Source of the DNA: Ga0077555 sp046154645
GTDB lineage: Bacteria > Pseudomonadota > Alphaproteobacteria > Rhizobiales > Hyphomicrobiaceae
Direction of reading: 5' to 3'
Assembly (NCBI GenBank): GCA_046154645.1
Contig: JBJXDZ010000098.1
Coordinates: forward strand, 1-64,000
Length of the DNA: 64,000 nucleotides
Part shown: piece after piece, positions 35,919 to 44,402 of the stretch
Layout: every line of letters begins with the position of its first letter
Numbering within the stretch: position 1 is the stretch's first letter
The notes under the pieces: generated by a model
The model's input: only the letters and a program-made list of their open reading frames with translations
What the model was told of the DNA's origin: nothing
Database searches by the model: none
Translations under genes and position numbers: made by a program

Positions 35919-35973
35919 CTTTCAGAGCTCATCAGGTGGTGTTGACCGACCACCGTTCACCTTGCAAGTGGTG

Positions 35974-38391
35974 TCAATGTGCGGTCGGACGGTCGCCGGT
36001 AGCGGGATCTGCAACAGCCGCCGCCGGTTCCACCTCCCACGCGATCGGATCCGGCATGCGGACCAGCGCGCGCTTGAGTACGTCGTCCAGATGGGCCACC
36101 GGAACGATCTCGAGATGACCTTTGACGTTGTCCGAGATGTCAGCCAGGTCCTTCACGTTCTCGTCCGGAATCAGCACCGTCTTGATGCCGGCCCGCAGGG
36201 CTGCCAACAGCTTCTCTTTCAAGCCACCGATCGGCAGTACGCGCCCACGCAGCGTGATTTCACCGGTCATCGCCACGTCCTTGCGCACCGGAATGGCGGT
36301 CAAGACCGAGATGATGGCGGTTGCCATGGCGACGCCAGCCGAAGGCCCGTCCTTGGGCGTCGCGCCTTCCGGCACGTGCACATGGATGTCCTTCTTGTCG
36401 AACATCGACGCCGGAATACCGAAGTCGACCGACCGTGACCGGACGTAGGCGGTGGCCGCCTGGATCGACTCCTTCATCACGTCGCGCAGATTGCCGGTGA
36501 CCGAGAACTTGCCCTTGCCCGGCATCATGACGCCTTCGATGGTGAGGATTTCACCACCAACCTCGGTCCAGGCCAGACCCGTCACCACACCGACCTGATC
36601 CTCGGACTCGGCCTCGCCATAGCGGAACTTCGGCACGCCGAGATAGTCAGGCAGCATGGCGGGGACAACGTGGATCGACTTGTTGTCCGTGACCAGGATG
36701 TCTTTCACGGCCTTGCGGGCCAGCTTTGAGATCTCCCGCTCCAGAGAGCGCACGCCGGCTTCACGCGTGTAGAGGCGGATGACGCCCTTCAAGGCCTCGT
36801 CGTCCACGCTCCATTCCTCGGCGCTCAGACCATGCGCTTCACGCACCTCCGGAACGAGGTGGCGTTTGGCGATTTCGATCTTCTCGTCCTCGGTGTAGCC
36901 AGCCAGACGGATGATCTCCATCCGGTCCATCAGCGCTGGCGGGATGTTCAGCGTATTCGCCGTGGTCACGAACATTACGCTCGACAGATCGTAGTCGACC
37001 TCGAGGTAATGGTCGTTGAACGTGTGGTTCTGCTCCGGATCCAACACCTCAAGCAGCGCCGCCGCCGGATCGCCGCGGAAGTCCGAGCCCATCTTGTCGA
37101 TTTCATCGAGCAGGAACAGCGGGTTGGTACGCTTCGCCTTCTTCATCGATTGGATGACCTTGCCAGGCATCGAGCCGATGTAGGTGCGGCGATGGCCGCG
37201 GATTTCGGCCTCGTCCCGCACGCCGCCAAGCGACATGCGCACGAACTCACGGCCGGTCGCATTGGCGATCGACTTGCCGAGTGAGGTCTTGCCCACGCCT
37301 GGCGGACCGACGAGGCACAGGATCGGACCCTTCAGTTTGTTGGTGCGCGTCTGCACCGCGAGATACTCGAGGATGCGCTCCTTCACCTTCTCGAGGCCGT
37401 AGTGCTCCTTGTCGAGAATCTGCTGCGCCTCGACGATGTCTTTCTTGACCTTGCCGCGCACGCCCCAGGGGATCGACAACAACCAATCGAGGTAGTTGCG
37501 CACCACCGTTGCCTCGGCCGACATCGGGCTCATCTGCTTGAGCTTTTTCAGCTCCGCAAGAGCCTTGTCCTTGGCTTCCTTGGTCAGCTTGGTGTTCTCG
37601 ATCTTCTCTTCGAACTCGGCGATATCATCCCGCTCGTCGTTGTCGCCGAGCTCCTTCTGGATCGCCTTCATCTGCTCGTTGAGATAGTACTCGCGTTGTG
37701 TCTTCTCCATCTGCCGCTTGACGCGACTGCGGATCTTCTTTTCCACCTGGAGGACGGAGATCTCGCTCTCCATCAGCGTGTAGACCCGCTCGAGACGGTC
37801 CGAGACCTTGGTGATCTCGAGAATGTCCTGCTTGTCGCCGATCTTGATCGCCAGATGCGACGCAATCGTATCGGCCAGCTTCGAGTGGTCCTCAATCTGG
37901 CTGATGTTGCCCAGAACCTCGGGGCTGATTTTCTTGTTGAGCTTGACGTAGCTCTCGAACTGCGTGACGGCGGAGCGCGCCAGCGCTTCGATTTCGTCCT
38001 TGTTGCCCGGCGTCTCCGGAATGCGCTCGATCTCGGCTTCGAAATAGTTGGCGTTGGCCGTGTAGTCGACCACGCGCGCCCGTGCCGTGCCTTCGACCAG
38101 CACCTTCACGGTGCCATCGGGCAGCTTCAGGAGTTGCAGCAGGGACGCCAGCGTGCCGGTGCGATAGATGGCCTCGGTCGACGGATCGTCGTCGCTGGCA
38201 TTCTTTTGCGCGGCGAGCAGGATCTGCTTGCCGGCCTTCATGACCTCTTCGAGGGCATTGATCGATTTTTCCCGTCCCACGAAGAGGGGTACGATCATGT
38301 ACGGGAAGACGACGATATCTCGAAGCGGCAGAACGGGATAAACCTCGCGTCCTGGGGCCTTGTCCTTGCCGTGCTTGCTGTCGTCGCTCAT
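35974..38391 (-). CDS. lon: ATP-dependent endopeptidase La (Lon)
   Basis: An 805-aa AAA+ protease that degrades misfolded and regulatory proteins. It shows the Lon N-terminal substrate domain (YPVLPLRDIVVFPYMIVPLFVG), Walker A GPPGVGKT, Walker B LFLLDEIDK and the serine-lysine active site (PKDGPSAG, with the Lys in the helix after VRKDVAMTG). I take the ATG at 38391; 38400 is also possible. It sits in the conserved tig-clpP-clpX-lon-hupB order and has its own promoter candidate and terminator. Confidence 0.97.
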   Translation of the reverse strand: MSDDSKHGKDKAPGREVYPVLPLRDIVVFPYMIVPLFVGREKSINALEEVMKAGKQILLAAQKNASDDDPSTEAIYRTGTLASLLQLLKLPDGTVKVLVEGTARARVVDYTANANYFEAEIERIPETPGNKDEIEALARSAVTQFESYVKLNKKISPEVLGNISQIEDHSKLADTIASHLAIKIGDKQDILEITKVSDRLERVYTLMESEISVLQVEKKIRSRVKRQMEKTQREYYLNEQMKAIQKELGDNDERDDIAEFEEKIENTKLTKEAKDKALAELKKLKQMSPMSAEATVVRNYLDWLLSIPWGVRGKVKKDIVEAQQILDKEHYGLEKVKERILEYLAVQTRTNKLKGPILCLVGPPGVGKTSLGKSIANATGREFVRMSLGGVRDEAEIRGHRRTYIGSMPGKVIQSMKKAKRTNPLFLLDEIDKMGSDFRGDPAAALLEVLDPEQNHTFNDHYLEVDYDLSSVMFVTTANTLNIPPALMDRMEIIRLAGYTEDEKIEIAKRHLVPEVREAHGLSAEEWSVDDEALKGVIRLYTREAGVRSLEREISKLARKAVKDILVTDNKSIHVVPAMLPDYLGVPKFRYGEAESEDQVGVVTGLAWTEVGGEILTIEGVMMPGKGKFSVTGNLRDVMKESIQAATAYVRSRSVDFGIPASMFDKKDIHVHVPEGATPKDGPSAGVAMATAIISVLTAIPVRKDVAMTGEITLRGRVLPIGGLKEKLLAALRAGIKTVLIPDENVKDLADISDNVKGHLEIVPVAHLDDVLKRALVRMPDPIAWEVEPAAAVADPATGDRPTAH

Positions 38392-38601
38392 GGCGTCCAT
38401 CCGTTCGTCGTTGCGAGTGCCACATACCCTGGTGGGCTGCGCCACTGTTGCCAGACGTTCAAATACCGCGCCAACTCCACCCCGGGTTCGGCTCACTGCC
38501 CCGCATTCCGCCGATCGGGTGAATTTGGCTCAGCTGTTCAGTTCCGGCGTCCTCTTTTCACCTGCTCACGGTCTCATCCCCAGCACGATACCGAGCCGTT
38601 A

Positions 38602-38629
38602 ACTTAGGAGACCACCGCCCCCATTCAAG
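38602..38629 (-). promoter_or_regulatory. candidate heat-shock (RpoH-type) promoter of lon
   Basis: On the minus strand CTTGAA (38624-38629) stands 16 bp before CTAAGT (38602-38607), about 210 bp upstream of the lon start. CTTG-type -35 boxes are typical of RpoH promoters in alphaproteobacteria, and lon is a standard RpoH target. The -10 match is partial. Confidence 0.4.
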
Positions 38630-38748
38630 TATGCAAAGCAATTCAGGCGGGACTGGTATCGACGCGACGCGTAATTGCGGCGATCCTGGGCCGGTCCACA
38701 ACCTCACACCGCTCGCAGGCGGGGACCAGACCGCGAGGCCGTGACGCC

Positions 38749-39999
38749 TTACGCGCTCGAGCCCTTCTCCTCCGCCCGCTCCGAATAGATCCGCAACGGA
38801 CGCGCACCGCCATCGACGACTTCAGGCCCGATCACCACTTCCTCGACGCCTTTGAGTCCCGGCAACTCGAACATCGTATCGAGCAGGATGCCTTCCATGA
38901 TGGAACGCAGGCCACGCGCGCCGGTCTTGCGGTCGATCGCCTTGCGGGCAATGGACCGGAAGGCATCTTGCGTGATGGTCAGCTGCACATCTTCCATCTC
39001 GAACAGGCGCTGGTACTGCTTGATGATGGCGTTCTTCGGTTCCGTCAGAATCTGGATCAGCGCCTTCTCATCCAGATCCTCGAGTGTGGCGATCACGGGC
39101 AAACGGCCGATGAATTCGGGGATCAGGCCGAACTTCAGGAGATCCTCGGGCTCGACGGAGCGCAACACCTCGCCCATGCGGCGTTCATCGGGACCAATCA
39201 CCGTCGCACCGAAGCCGATCGACGTGCCTTTGCCGCGCCGCGAGATGATCCGCTCCAAGCCCGCAAAGGCGCCGCCGCAGATGAACAGGATGTTCGTCGT
39301 GTCGACCTGCAGGAACTCCTGCTGCGGATGCTTGCGGCCGCCCTGCGGAGGCACCGAGGCGACGGTACCTTCCATGATCTTGAGCAACGCTTGCTGGACG
39401 CCTTCGCCCGACACGTCGCGTGTGATGGACGGATTGTCCGACTTGCGGCTGATCTTGTCGACCTCGTCGATGTAGACGATGCCACGCTGCGCCCGCTCGA
39501 CGTTGTAGTCGGCATTCTGCAGCAGCTTCAGGATGATGTTCTCGACATCTTCACCGACGTATCCGGCCTCGGTCAGCGTCGTCGCATCGGCCATCGTGAA
39601 CGGCACATCGAGGATGCGGGCCAAGGTCTGCGCCAGCAACGTCTTGCCGCAGCCCGTCGGTCCAACCAAGAGAATGTTCGACTTGGCGAGCTCGACGTCG
39701 TTGTTCTTGGCGGCGTGGTTGAGCCGCTTGTAGTGGTTATGCACCGCCACGGAGAGCACGCGCTTCGCGTGGTCCTGACCGATGACATAGCTGTCCAGCA
39801 CGCCGCAGATCTCCTGCGGGCTTGGCACGCCGTCGCGCGATTTGACGAGCGTGTTTTTGTTCTCTTCGCGAATGATGTCCATGCACAGCTCGACGCATTC
39901 ATCACAGATGAACACGGTCGGGCCCGCGATGAGTTTTCTCACCTCGTGTTGGCTCTTGCCGCAGAAGGAGCAGTACAGGGTGTTCTTTTCGTTGGGCAT
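38749..39999 (-). CDS. clpX: ATP-dependent Clp protease ATPase subunit ClpX
   Basis: A 416-aa unfoldase that feeds substrates to ClpP. The N-terminal zinc-binding domain is intact (CSFCGKSQ ... CDEC), followed by Walker A GPTGCGKT, Walker B IVYIDEVDK, sensor segments and the RxRGLRSI region (GARGLRSIME). GAGAG precedes the ATG at 39999. The leader upstream contains an AGGCAA/TTGCCT inverted repeat followed by an A-run. Confidence 0.98.
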   Translation of the reverse strand: MPNEKNTLYCSFCGKSQHEVRKLIAGPTVFICDECVELCMDIIREENKNTLVKSRDGVPSPQEICGVLDSYVIGQDHAKRVLSVAVHNHYKRLNHAAKNNDVELAKSNILLVGPTGCGKTLLAQTLARILDVPFTMADATTLTEAGYVGEDVENIILKLLQNADYNVERAQRGIVYIDEVDKISRKSDNPSITRDVSGEGVQQALLKIMEGTVASVPPQGGRKHPQQEFLQVDTTNILFICGGAFAGLERIISRRGKGTSIGFGATVIGPDERRMGEVLRSVEPEDLLKFGLIPEFIGRLPVIATLEDLDEKALIQILTEPKNAIIKQYQRLFEMEDVQLTITQDAFRSIARKAIDRKTGARGLRSIMEGILLDTMFELPGLKGVEEVVIGPEVVDGGARPLRIYSERAEEKGSSA

Positions 40000-40291
40000 C
40001 AGGCTCTCTCACACCCGTTTTTTTGGCGGCAGGCAAAACTTGCCTCGGCACCCGGTCAATCCTGCGCACGTTTCCGCCTTGGAGACCCTCGGCGCAGGCA
40101 ACGCGGGAATCCTTACGATGATCTGAGCACGCTATCGCCTGGCAGATCAAGAATGGATTAACGGAGGGTTGCTGCGACCATTCCGACCAATCCAGCCTTA
40201 CAGCGGCGAAGCGACGCGAAAGTCACAGAAACATCACAAAAGTTGCAAAAGTGCCACAAAACCGTTATTGCAGCAGTCCCGCAGCTTCAGA

Positions 40292-40924
40292 TCAGGACTT
40301 CGAATTCTCACTGCTGAGATCCATGTCTTCACGACTGGTCAACACGCGATCGATCAAGCCAAAGTCGCGCGATTGCTCAGCAGTCATAAAGTGATCGCGA
40401 TCCAGCGTCGACTCGATCTTGTCATAAGGCTGGCCTGTATGCTTGACATATATTTCGTTCAAGCGACGCTTCATCTTGACGATGTCTTCGGCGTGACGCT
40501 GAATATCTGACGCTTGCCCTGAGTAGCCGCCGGAAGGCTGATGCACCATGACGCGAGCGTTCGGCAGTGCGTAGCGCATGCCTTTTGAGCCCGCGCACAG
40601 CAGCAGTGACCCCATCGATGCCGCTTGGCCGATGCACAGCGTCGCAATCGGGCAGCGGATGAATTGCATGGTGTCGTAGATGGCCATGCCCGAGGTCACT
40701 ACGCCGCCGGGCGAGTTGATATACATGGCGATCTCTTTCTTCGGGTTTTGCGCCTCGAGAAAGAGCAGCTGCATGCAGACCGAGGAGGCCATGCCGTCCT
40801 CAATAGGGCCGATCACGAAGATGATGCGCTCCTGCAACATGCGCGAGGGCAAATCGAACTGGCGCTCGCCGCGAGCCGTCTGTTCGATGACGCTTGGCCA
40901 GAAGGTGCTCGTGATGACGCTCAT
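40292..40924 (-). CDS. clpP: ATP-dependent Clp protease proteolytic subunit ClpP
   Basis: A 210-aa serine protease with the catalytic serine in GQAASMGS (about S103), histidine in VMVHQPSGG (about H128) and the aspartate in the TLDRDHFM region. It forms the barrel degraded by ClpX and other ATPases' input. The ATG at 40924 has AGGAAA in front; the longer frame to 41047 runs into non-conserved sequence. It lies between tig and clpX, as expected. Confidence 0.98.
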   Translation of the reverse strand: MSVITSTFWPSVIEQTARGERQFDLPSRMLQERIIFVIGPIEDGMASSVCMQLLFLEAQNPKKEIAMYINSPGGVVTSGMAIYDTMQFIRCPIATLCIGQAASMGSLLLCAGSKGMRYALPNARVMVHQPSGGYSGQASDIQRHAEDIVKMKRRLNEIYVKHTGQPYDKIESTLDRDHFMTAEQSRDFGLIDRVLTSREDMDLSSENSKS

Positions 40925-41167
40925 GTGCGGTTTCCTGATTGCTCGGCCCAAGTTGTTCGGATCATTCAGTGGTCGATCAGACGTCGCAGGAAGCCTGTGT
41001 ACGACCGAATCGTCGCGTGCGTGACGTGCGTACGACAGATTGCGCAAACCGCAAACCGGTCCGTAGCGCCAGCCGACCCGTCGCTCACACCTATATGGTT
41101 GCTCGGGACCGGCGGCGCTACCCCGGCAGACGACTGACGGTCAGATTCTCCCGGCACCATGGCAAGG

Positions 41168-42529
41168 TCAAGATGTGGCGGGGGTCTCGTCCTCGATCGG
41201 CTTCAGCAGCTCTTCGTGGCTCACCTTCTTGTCCACGACCTTGGCTTGGCCGGCGATGAAATCGACAACCTTCTCTTCGAAGATCGGTGCCCGCAGCTGG
41301 GACACGGCACCCGGCGTTTTCTCGAAATACTCGTAGACCATGCGCTCCTGGCCCGGGAACCGGCGGGCCTGCTCGAACAGGGCATTGCGCAGCTCGTCCT
41401 GCGTCACCTCGATCTTGCCCTTGTCGCCAATTTCGCCGAGTACAAGGCCCAAGCGCACGCGGCGCTGCGCAATGCGGCGATACTCGGCCCGCACGTCGTC
41501 CTCGGACTTGCCTTCATCGGCAAACGTCTTCTTGGCCTGCTCCATGCTCTGTGTGAGCTGGCGCCAGATGCCATTAAACTCGTTCTCGACCAGAGTCGGC
41601 GGCAACTCGAAGGTGTGCGCCTTGTCGAGGGCATCTAGCATGCCGCGCTTCATCTTGGCGCGACCGACCTGATCGTACTCGCGCTGGATCTGGGCGCGCA
41701 GGCGCTCCTTGAGGAGGTCCAAGCTGTCAACCCCAAGACCCTTAGCCATGTCGTCGTCGATCGCCGGCGTCACGGCTTTGGCCACGGCCTTCACCTTGAC
41801 GTCGAAGGCAGCTTCCTTGCCAGCCAGCTTCTCGACCGGGTAGGTGGCAGGGAACGTGGCCTTGACGACGCGGTCCTCGCCAGCCTTGGCACCCTTCAGA
41901 CCCTCTTCGAAGCCGGGGATGAAGCCGCCCTGGCCAATGACGAGCGGCACATCTTCGGCCTTGCCGCCCTCGAATTCCTCGCCATCGATCCGGCCAACGA
42001 AGTCGATGGTGACCTGATCACCGTCAGAGGTCTCGCGGCCATCCTCGGCCTCATAGCGAACGTTGCGCTTGGCCAGCTCGTCCAGTGCCGAGGCGACGGC
42101 CTCATCGGGCACATCGGCAACCAGCCGTTCGAGCTCGACCGCGCTGAGGTCCGTCAGCTCGAAATCGGGCAGCACTTCAAAGCTCATCGAGTAGGTGAAA
42201 TCGCCGTTCCCGGTGATCACCTTCTCCATCTCGTCCTTGTCCTCGGGCAGCTTCAGCTCCGGCTGGAAGGCCGGCCGCTCCTTGCGCTCGACCAGCACCT
42301 TGGACGTGGTCTCCTCGACCGCACTCTGCATGACTTCAGCCATCAAGGAGCGGCCATACACCTTCTTGATGTGGCCAACCGGGACTTTGCCGCGGCGAAA
42401 GCCCTTGATCTGGATGGTGTCCTTGACCTCGTTGAGGCGATTGGAAAAGCGCTCCGACAACTCCCCCTGCCCGATAACCACCTGCAGGGTTCGCTTCAGA
42501 CCTTCGCTGCTCGTGACCGAAACTTCCAT
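41168..42529 (-). CDS. tig: trigger factor (ribosome-associated chaperone, PPIase)
   Basis: A 453-aa chaperone that binds the ribosome exit tunnel. The N-terminal ribosome signature is clear (GFRRGKVPVGHIKKVYG), followed by the FKBP-like domain (DGDQVTIDFVGRIDGEEF) and the C-terminal helical chaperone domain. GAGAG precedes the ATG. It is the first protein gene of the tig-clpP-clpX-lon-hupB run and follows a tRNA-Leu gene. Confidence 0.97.
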   Translation of the reverse strand: MEVSVTSSEGLKRTLQVVIGQGELSERFSNRLNEVKDTIQIKGFRRGKVPVGHIKKVYGRSLMAEVMQSAVEETTSKVLVERKERPAFQPELKLPEDKDEMEKVITGNGDFTYSMSFEVLPDFELTDLSAVELERLVADVPDEAVASALDELAKRNVRYEAEDGRETSDGDQVTIDFVGRIDGEEFEGGKAEDVPLVIGQGGFIPGFEEGLKGAKAGEDRVVKATFPATYPVEKLAGKEAAFDVKVKAVAKAVTPAIDDDMAKGLGVDSLDLLKERLRAQIQREYDQVGRAKMKRGMLDALDKAHTFELPPTLVENEFNGIWRQLTQSMEQAKKTFADEGKSEDDVRAEYRRIAQRRVRLGLVLGEIGDKGKIEVTQDELRNALFEQARRFPGQERMVYEYFEKTPGAVSQLRAPIFEEKVVDFIAGQAKVVDKKVSHEELLKPIEDETPATS

Positions 42530-42731
42530 GTCGCTCTCAACCTACTCTTGGCAAGGCGCCGTTGCGGCGCACCTCATGATACACTGGCAACTCATGTCCA
42601 TCGTGTCCAACCTCATGGACAGACCCTGCGATGGCCGTTCTTTCAACCTTTCGACACCTGCATCATCCCCGGCGAACGCGACCAGGGGCAGTGCCTGGAA
42701 CAACTTGTGACACGCACGCGTTCGGGCCACG

Positions 42732-42816
42732 TGGTGCGGGCGGAGGGACTCGAACCCCCACGACTTGCGCCGCTGGAACCTAAATCCAGTGCGTCTACCA
42801 ATTCCGCCACGCCCGC
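42732..42816 (-). tRNA. tRNA-Leu, anticodon UAG
   Basis: Read on the minus strand, 85 nt including an encoded CCA. The acceptor arms GCGGGCG/CGCCCGC pair perfectly, the anticodon stem CTGGA/TCCAG encloses the loop TTTAGGT (anticodon TAG), there is a long variable arm typical of tRNA-Leu, and the T-loop GGTTCGAGTCC is canonical. The D-arm contains AATTGGTAGACGC. Confidence 0.97.
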
Positions 42817-43114
42817 AAGCTGATCCCGAACGTTCGCTTCTGCCGCCCCTGACCGGAACAAACCGTTGCGACGCATGTTGTGCGGCAGCATGCGCTTCCA
42901 TGCCAAGGCCGCGACTGGCAATTTAAGCCTTCGCACTCTTGTTATGGGGCAGCAGGAACCGCACCGTCGCGGCGGTTTATATCTGGGCGGCTTGGCGAAG
43001 ATCAATCGGGAAAGTGAGATGTGGCGCGGATTGCGCGGCGGAAACGGCCGCTACCTTGGGACCCGCTCGCCCCCCGATGGAGGGCAAAGACGCTGGCCGA
43101 CAGCAGGACGAGCA
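42817..43114. other. non-coding gap, nothing recognised
   Basis: About 300 bp upstream of the tRNA gene. It must hold the tRNA promoter but no clear boxes stand out. A perfect 10-bp palindrome CGAACGTTCG occurs at 42827-42836, just before the tRNA 5' end. No supported gene. Confidence 0.4.
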
Positions 43115-43270
43115 TCAGTCCTTGAGCAGCGCCATACCAAGCAGATAAGCCGCAGGCAACAGTGCCGCCCAGAGCAGTTGATCCTGCGGGCGGACATGGT
43201 CCCAAAACTGATGGCCGAAGGCGACATAGGCGCCACACGCCACCACGAGGCAGAGAAATATGCGTCCCAT
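43115..43270 (-). CDS. small two-span membrane protein
   Basis: A 51-aa protein (MGRIFLCLVVACGAYVAFGHQF ...) with two hydrophobic helices separated by a short polar turn containing Asp, His and Arg. The ATG at 43270 follows GGGAG. Function unknown; small inner-membrane proteins of this design are common and often missed. Confidence 0.45.
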   Translation of the reverse strand: MGRIFLCLVVACGAYVAFGHQFWDHVRPQDQLLWAALLPAAYLLGMALLKD

Positions 43271-43486
43271 TTTTGGGCTCCCGGTCACAGACTCGTGCGC
43301 CGCCGGTAAGGATGGCGTGCTCTGGGACCGAAGTTGCAAAAACTGGGCCAAGGTCGCGCAGCCATGTCGCGGGCCTGTCAGCTGTCAGACATCGACAAAC
43401 CTATAAGAGCCGCCCGCCCATGCCCCGGATTGAGACAAATGAACGAGCGGCTCTCTTGCATAAGCTTTACGAAGGAACAGTTCAGT

Positions 43487-43747
43487 TCAGCGCTGCCAGG
43501 CGCGCGGCGTGACCGCCTGGCCTGCGTGGAGGCGCTCAATCTCGTCCGCCTCGATGCCAATGTCCCGCAGAACGCCGGTGTCCATGTGGGCCAGGCCATC
43601 CAGTGGAATGGCGTCGGCACGGGCAGCACGCCAGCCGTCCATGAGGCGCGTGAAGACGTTGCTGGCAGGCCGCAATTGCGTGTCGCTCGGTGCGTAGACG
43701 TCCGGCGTGTCGAAAGCTGTGGTGCGCATGAGGGGATGTCCAGACAT
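43487..43747 (-). CDS. DUF1127-like small protein
   Basis: An 86-aa protein whose C-terminal half (LDGLAHMDTGVLRDIGIEADEIERL) matches the DUF1127 pattern of a helix, D-x-x-L-x-D-I-G and an acidic/basic tail. The start is uncertain, because no good ribosome site is seen before 43747 or before 43729. DUF1127 proteins in alphaproteobacteria have been linked to RNA turnover and phosphate or carbon metabolism; the role here is not known. Confidence 0.65.
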   Translation of the reverse strand: MSGHPLMRTTAFDTPDVYAPSDTQLRPASNVFTRLMDGWRAARADAIPLDGLAHMDTGVLRDIGIEADEIERLHAGQAVTPRAWQR

Positions 43748-43913
43748 AGGGGTGCAGGCCGCACAAGCCTGCACGGCTCGCACGTAGCCCAACCCTGTTG
43801 AAGGAGAGCGCGACGGGCGCGCATGCGAATTGCAAGCCCGTCGCGCTTTGCCGTCAGGTTGTGACGGCGATGATGTTAACCGTCGCGGCTCGGGCGCGAA
43901 GGCGCCTCCGCGA

Positions 43914-44156
43914 TCAACGCCAGAAAGTTGCCGGGATCTCGCCGGTCTTGCGGATGGCGACGATCTGCTCCGGCGTGAAGCCGAGGCTGGTCAGCGTCGC
44001 ATCCGACTGGCGCAACAGATAAATGGATACGCGGGCCTGGCCCTGGCGCATGCGCGACGCAATCAGGCGATCCATGAACCCTGCCTTGACGGCGCGGTCC
44101 GTCGTTGCGGCGGGAGTCGAAGTCACGTGGTCGTTAAATGCTGTTGTGCTGCTCAT
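43914..44156 (-). CDS. DUF1127-like small protein
   Basis: An 80-aa protein (MSSTTAFNDHVTSTP ...) with the late pattern SIYLLRQSDATLTSLGFTPEQIVAIRKTGEIP, resembling the DUF1127 end but divergent. The ATG at 44156 has TGAGG in front. The upstream 245 bp is AT-rich compared with the surroundings and is shared with the divergent aminopeptidase gene. Confidence 0.6.
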   Translation of the reverse strand: MSSTTAFNDHVTSTPAATTDRAVKAGFMDRLIASRMRQGQARVSIYLLRQSDATLTSLGFTPEQIVAIRKTGEIPATFWR

Positions 44157-44295
44157 TTTAAACCTCATCTCAAGTTGCTCCCCGGAGCGAACCCCGGGCC
44201 GCCACCCTTTGCGGGTTTTTTGGCGATGCCTGATAATTAGGGATGATCGTGCACCGCACCAGACATCATGTGGCGATGCAGCATTGCAGCAGACG

Positions 44296-44318
44296 CATAC
44301 GAAGACGGTATGACATAC
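44296..44318. promoter_or_regulatory. clustered CATAC/GTATG half-sites between divergent genes
   Basis: CATAC (44296-44300), GTATG (44308-44312) and CATAC (44314-44318) occur within 23 bp; the last two form the 11-bp palindrome GTATGACATAC. The site is followed by an AT-rich TACAATATATT stretch that could be the -10 region of the aminopeptidase gene starting at 44403. Confidence 0.35.
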
Positions 44319-44402
44319 AGAGTGTTACAATATATTCACAATTGGTGCAGCGCAAAATTGAACGATGATTGCGTGATCACAGAGTCGGATCTAAAATAAG
44401 GC

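Noticed and set aside
42827..42836. CGAACGTTCG as an SOS box
   Set aside because: The alphaproteobacterial LexA site is GTTC/GAAC half-sites 7 bp apart; here the halves abut, and the neighbour is a tRNA gene.
44186..44222. Terminator or small RNA end near CCCTTTGCGGGTTTTTT
   Set aside because: The stem is only about four base pairs and it lies in the leader region between two divergent genes, so I could not support a separate RNA gene.
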